From Roseateles aquatilis (GTDB lineage Bacteria > Pseudomonadota > Gammaproteobacteria > Burkholderiales > Burkholderiaceae_C): a stretch of 64,000 nt of DNA. This document shows, one piece after another, positions 62,209-64,000 of this stretch. The notes under the pieces are model-generated. The model searched no databases, was not told the origin of the DNA, and saw only the letters and a program-made list of their open reading frames with translations. The stretch spans positions 1,178,001 to 1,242,000 of the forward strand of contig NZ_NIOF01000001.1 in assembly GCF_002205645.1 (NCBI RefSeq), given 5' to 3'. Position numbers and translations under genes: made by a program. Within the stretch, counting starts at the first letter, position 1. The number at the start of each line of letters is the position of its first letter.

Positions 62209-64000
62209 ATGACTTTGCACACCAGTCTCTCGTCCACGTCCTTTCCCGGACTCGGCCCCTCGATGGTGCCCGACGACAGCGCCGCCCCCGCACGCGCGCC
62301 GACAGCCGCCGAACACCGCTTCGGCCTTTCCGCCAACGAGCAACGGCGGCTTGCCGTCACGCTGGCGGGCATCGACGCCATGATCGGCACGCCGTCGAAC
62401 GCGCGTGCCCGCGCGCTGCGGGACGACGTCTTGAGCGCGCAACGCGCCCTCCACGCCCGAGACAACGACATGGCGTTTCCTCATGCGAGGCTGCCCGCCT
62501 TGCTCGCCACGCCCGAGGACGCTTCAGCGGTGCAGGAGCGCATCCGATTCAATCCAGACTTCCACTCGACTCTCGGCGCGGCGCTGAAGAAGGACGTCGA
62601 GCGACTGCGGGAGTTCACGACAGTTCATCTGCCCGGCCTATCCGAACGACATCCGCTGCGCAAGGAACTCGCCACGATCGCGACTCGCGCCGATCAGTTG
62701 CTCGCCACCCCGCGGGCCGGCGATGCCCGCGCGTTGAAGGGCCTGCACGAACGAATGGCCCGATGGGCCGGACAAGCGAATCACCACGCGCTGCAGGTCG
62801 CCAGACTCGATCACCTCGAACGCGAGGGCGCGGTGATGGAAGCGACCGTCTCGATTCTGCTGCGCCAGAAGGTCACGGATCCCGACACGGCACGATCGCT
62901 GGACGATAGCGTGGCGGTCGTGTCGGAACAGCATCGACTCGCGCTGCGGGCGTGGGCCGGGCATGCGCCCGAGGCGGCCGACAAGGCGCTCGCCATCGCC
63001 TACAAGCGCTTGCACGAAGGATGTGAGCAACTCGTCGGCCTGGGGTTCAAGACAGCGATGCCGCCCTTCGTCCACGAGATGCCGGCGTTGCGCGTGAATC
63101 CGCCTGGGGCGCCGCCGGATCTCGATGCGATCGCGTCCTCGGGCGCTCGCCACTCGCCGCCCGCACCCGAGCCCGCGACCTCGCACTCGCCCAGACGGTG
63201 GCTGAGCCGCGCCGGGGCCGAAGGCGCTCGACTCTGCCACCGGCTGCGCGACGCGTTCTGCGCGGGCGACTCCGCGCCGAAGCCCCTGTCCGGCACGATG
63301 TCGCCAGTCCCCTGCACGGAATCGGTGCTCGCCGCCGGCCGGCGCCAATTGATCGACGCGGTGGCGCAGGTGGTGGCGCGCGACCTGCCCGGCCTGCCCA
63401 AGGACTGTGCCCTCGGCCGGAGCATGGAGGCCCTGGTCCAGGGCAGCCGACCCGGAACCCGGGTGCCCCCGCGGTCCGTCGAAGGAAATGCCTATGACGA
63501 CATCGTCGCCCTCGCGGAACGCCTCCTCCCATGTATCGAGCTCTGGGCCTTTTGCCAGGGCATCGAGAAAGCGATCTCCATCCTGGAACGGGAGCGGATC
63601 CCCCAAGACGGCGATACCCCCGGTCTGGCCCGGTGGCGTCGGCATTCCCTGGGCGATCGCATTGCCCATTTGCAGGTCGACCTGGCGGCTTGCCTCGCCG
63701 CGATCGGGAACGAGGAGCATCAACTGGCGTGGTCCCGGTTGGACTCGCTGACAGGGCAACTGCAGCAGCTCGACATCGATCTCACCCCGTTCGGCCAACC
63801 GGTGGATGGTCGACTGATCAAGCACCTCCCGCCGCCTGCCGATCCGACGCCGCGGTCGTCGGCGGCACGAAGCATGGCGCATCGCGCCGAGTGGTTGCGG
63901 GTAAGTCCGACCGATCAGCTACGTCCGCAATGGGAAAGTCTCGCGGCGCGGCAGGAGGCGCTCGCACGGCAGGCGTTGATTCTCGAGCGCTTGCGGCTGC
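62209..64000 (+). CDS. Large helical protein of unknown function (partial, open at right edge)
   Basis: At least 597 codons from ATG 62209 to the window edge without a stop. Helical, Arg- and Ala-rich, no signal peptide. Its first 200 residues carry a series (RIRFNPDFH, LREFTTVHLPGLS, ATRADQLLATPR, ERMARWAG, ARLDHLE) parallel to the 60.4-kb protein. A Pro/Ser linker near residues 300-330 separates a second helical region (DRIAHLQVDLAACL, LTGQLQQLDIDL). A CTG at 62188 or another upstream codon could be the true start; no strong ribosome site is visible. Confidence 0.6.
   Translation, partial: MTLHTSLSSTSFPGLGPSMVPDDSAAPARAPTAAEHRFGLSANEQRRLAVTLAGIDAMIGTPSNARARALRDDVLSAQRALHARDNDMAFPHARLPALLATPEDASAVQERIRFNPDFHSTLGAALKKDVERLREFTTVHLPGLSERHPLRKELATIATRADQLLATPRAGDARALKGLHERMARWAGQANHHALQVARLDHLEREGAVMEATVSILLRQKVTDPDTARSLDDSVAVVSEQHRLALRAWAGHAPEAADKALAIAYKRLHEGCEQLVGLGFKTAMPPFVHEMPALRVNPPGAPPDLDAIASSGARHSPPAPEPATSHSPRRWLSRAGAEGARLCHRLRDAFCAGDSAPKPLSGTMSPVPCTESVLAAGRRQLIDAVAQVVARDLPGLPKDCALGRSMEALVQGSRPGTRVPPRSVEGNAYDDIVALAERLLPCIELWAFCQGIEKAISILERERIPQDGDTPGLARWRRHSLGDRIAHLQVDLAACLAAIGNEEHQLAWSRLDSLTGQLQQLDIDLTPFGQPVDGRLIKHLPPPADPTPRSSAARSMAHRAEWLRVSPTDQLRPQWESLAARQEALARQALILERLRL

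Noticed and set aside
60399-64000. Type III secretion effectors
   Set aside because: No secretion-system genes or clear promoter boxes are in the window; the composition alone is not enough.

Overview
The window is GC-rich (roughly 70%) with the codon use and gene order of a betaproteobacterium. The block hrcA | nadK-recN-rapZ beside a CAU-anticodon tRNA, a PEP-CTERM protein, a cyanide-insensitive-type bd oxidase pair and MocR, LysR and AraC regulators fit Burkholderiales, probably near the Roseateles/Mitsuaria group. That placement is inferred from content, not from a search.

Layout. 1-1.05 kb: a hipBA toxin-antitoxin locus (hipA cut by the window edge) with five operator palindromes at an exact 27-bp period. 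1.15-5.6 kb: a flavodoxin-fold reductase, a small acidic protein, and an operon of a PEP-CTERM protein and a secreted S8/S53-type peptidase behind a candidate sigma-54 promoter. 5.8-12.7 kb: AraC regulator and MFS exporter, a chemoreceptor, and a receiver/diguanylate cyclase operon. 12.9-16.8 kb: a short UvrA lacking the UvrB-binding domain and a small HEPN gene pair. 16.9-20.9 kb: exported proteins (DUF2145 type, glycerophosphodiesterase) and a Cys-rich peptide gene next to a WH-motif protein. 21-27.8 kb: an unusual envelope cluster: lipoprotein, trypsin-like protease fused to a SleB-type wall hydrolase, membrane-anchored M15 peptidase, and a divergent TerB-like membrane protein with WTQERLPS repeats. 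27.8-31.3 kb: an ion channel, small membrane protein, EamA transporter and amino-acid ABC permease, separated by several short tandem arrays. 31.3-42.6 kb: CioAB oxidase, aquaporin, LysR with a hydrolase-LeuCD operon, EamA/MocR pair and an RNA methyltransferase. 42.8-43.7 kb: small exported proteins.

43.9-55.4 kb looks like an accessory, largely defensive region ending at the 3' side of the tRNA. It holds a protein with a PD-(D/E)XK-like core, a two-gene Septu-like module, a HEPN-motif protein, a double-glycine bacteriocin-like peptide, a PIN-like protein, a membrane Mrr-type nuclease and a broken DUF2513 gene at the tRNA. In the Septu-like module a membrane-anchored ATPase carrying a degenerate SIR2-like domain is followed by a PtuB-like HNH nuclease. 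An amino-acid binding protein gene interrupts the region at 45.8-46.6 kb. The Septu-like module is the best candidate for an undescribed system.

55.5-60.3 kb is conserved core: tRNA, hrcA, and the overlapping nadK-recN-rapZ operon. 60.4-64 kb holds two related helical proteins of unknown function flanking a small membrane protein; the second runs off the right edge.
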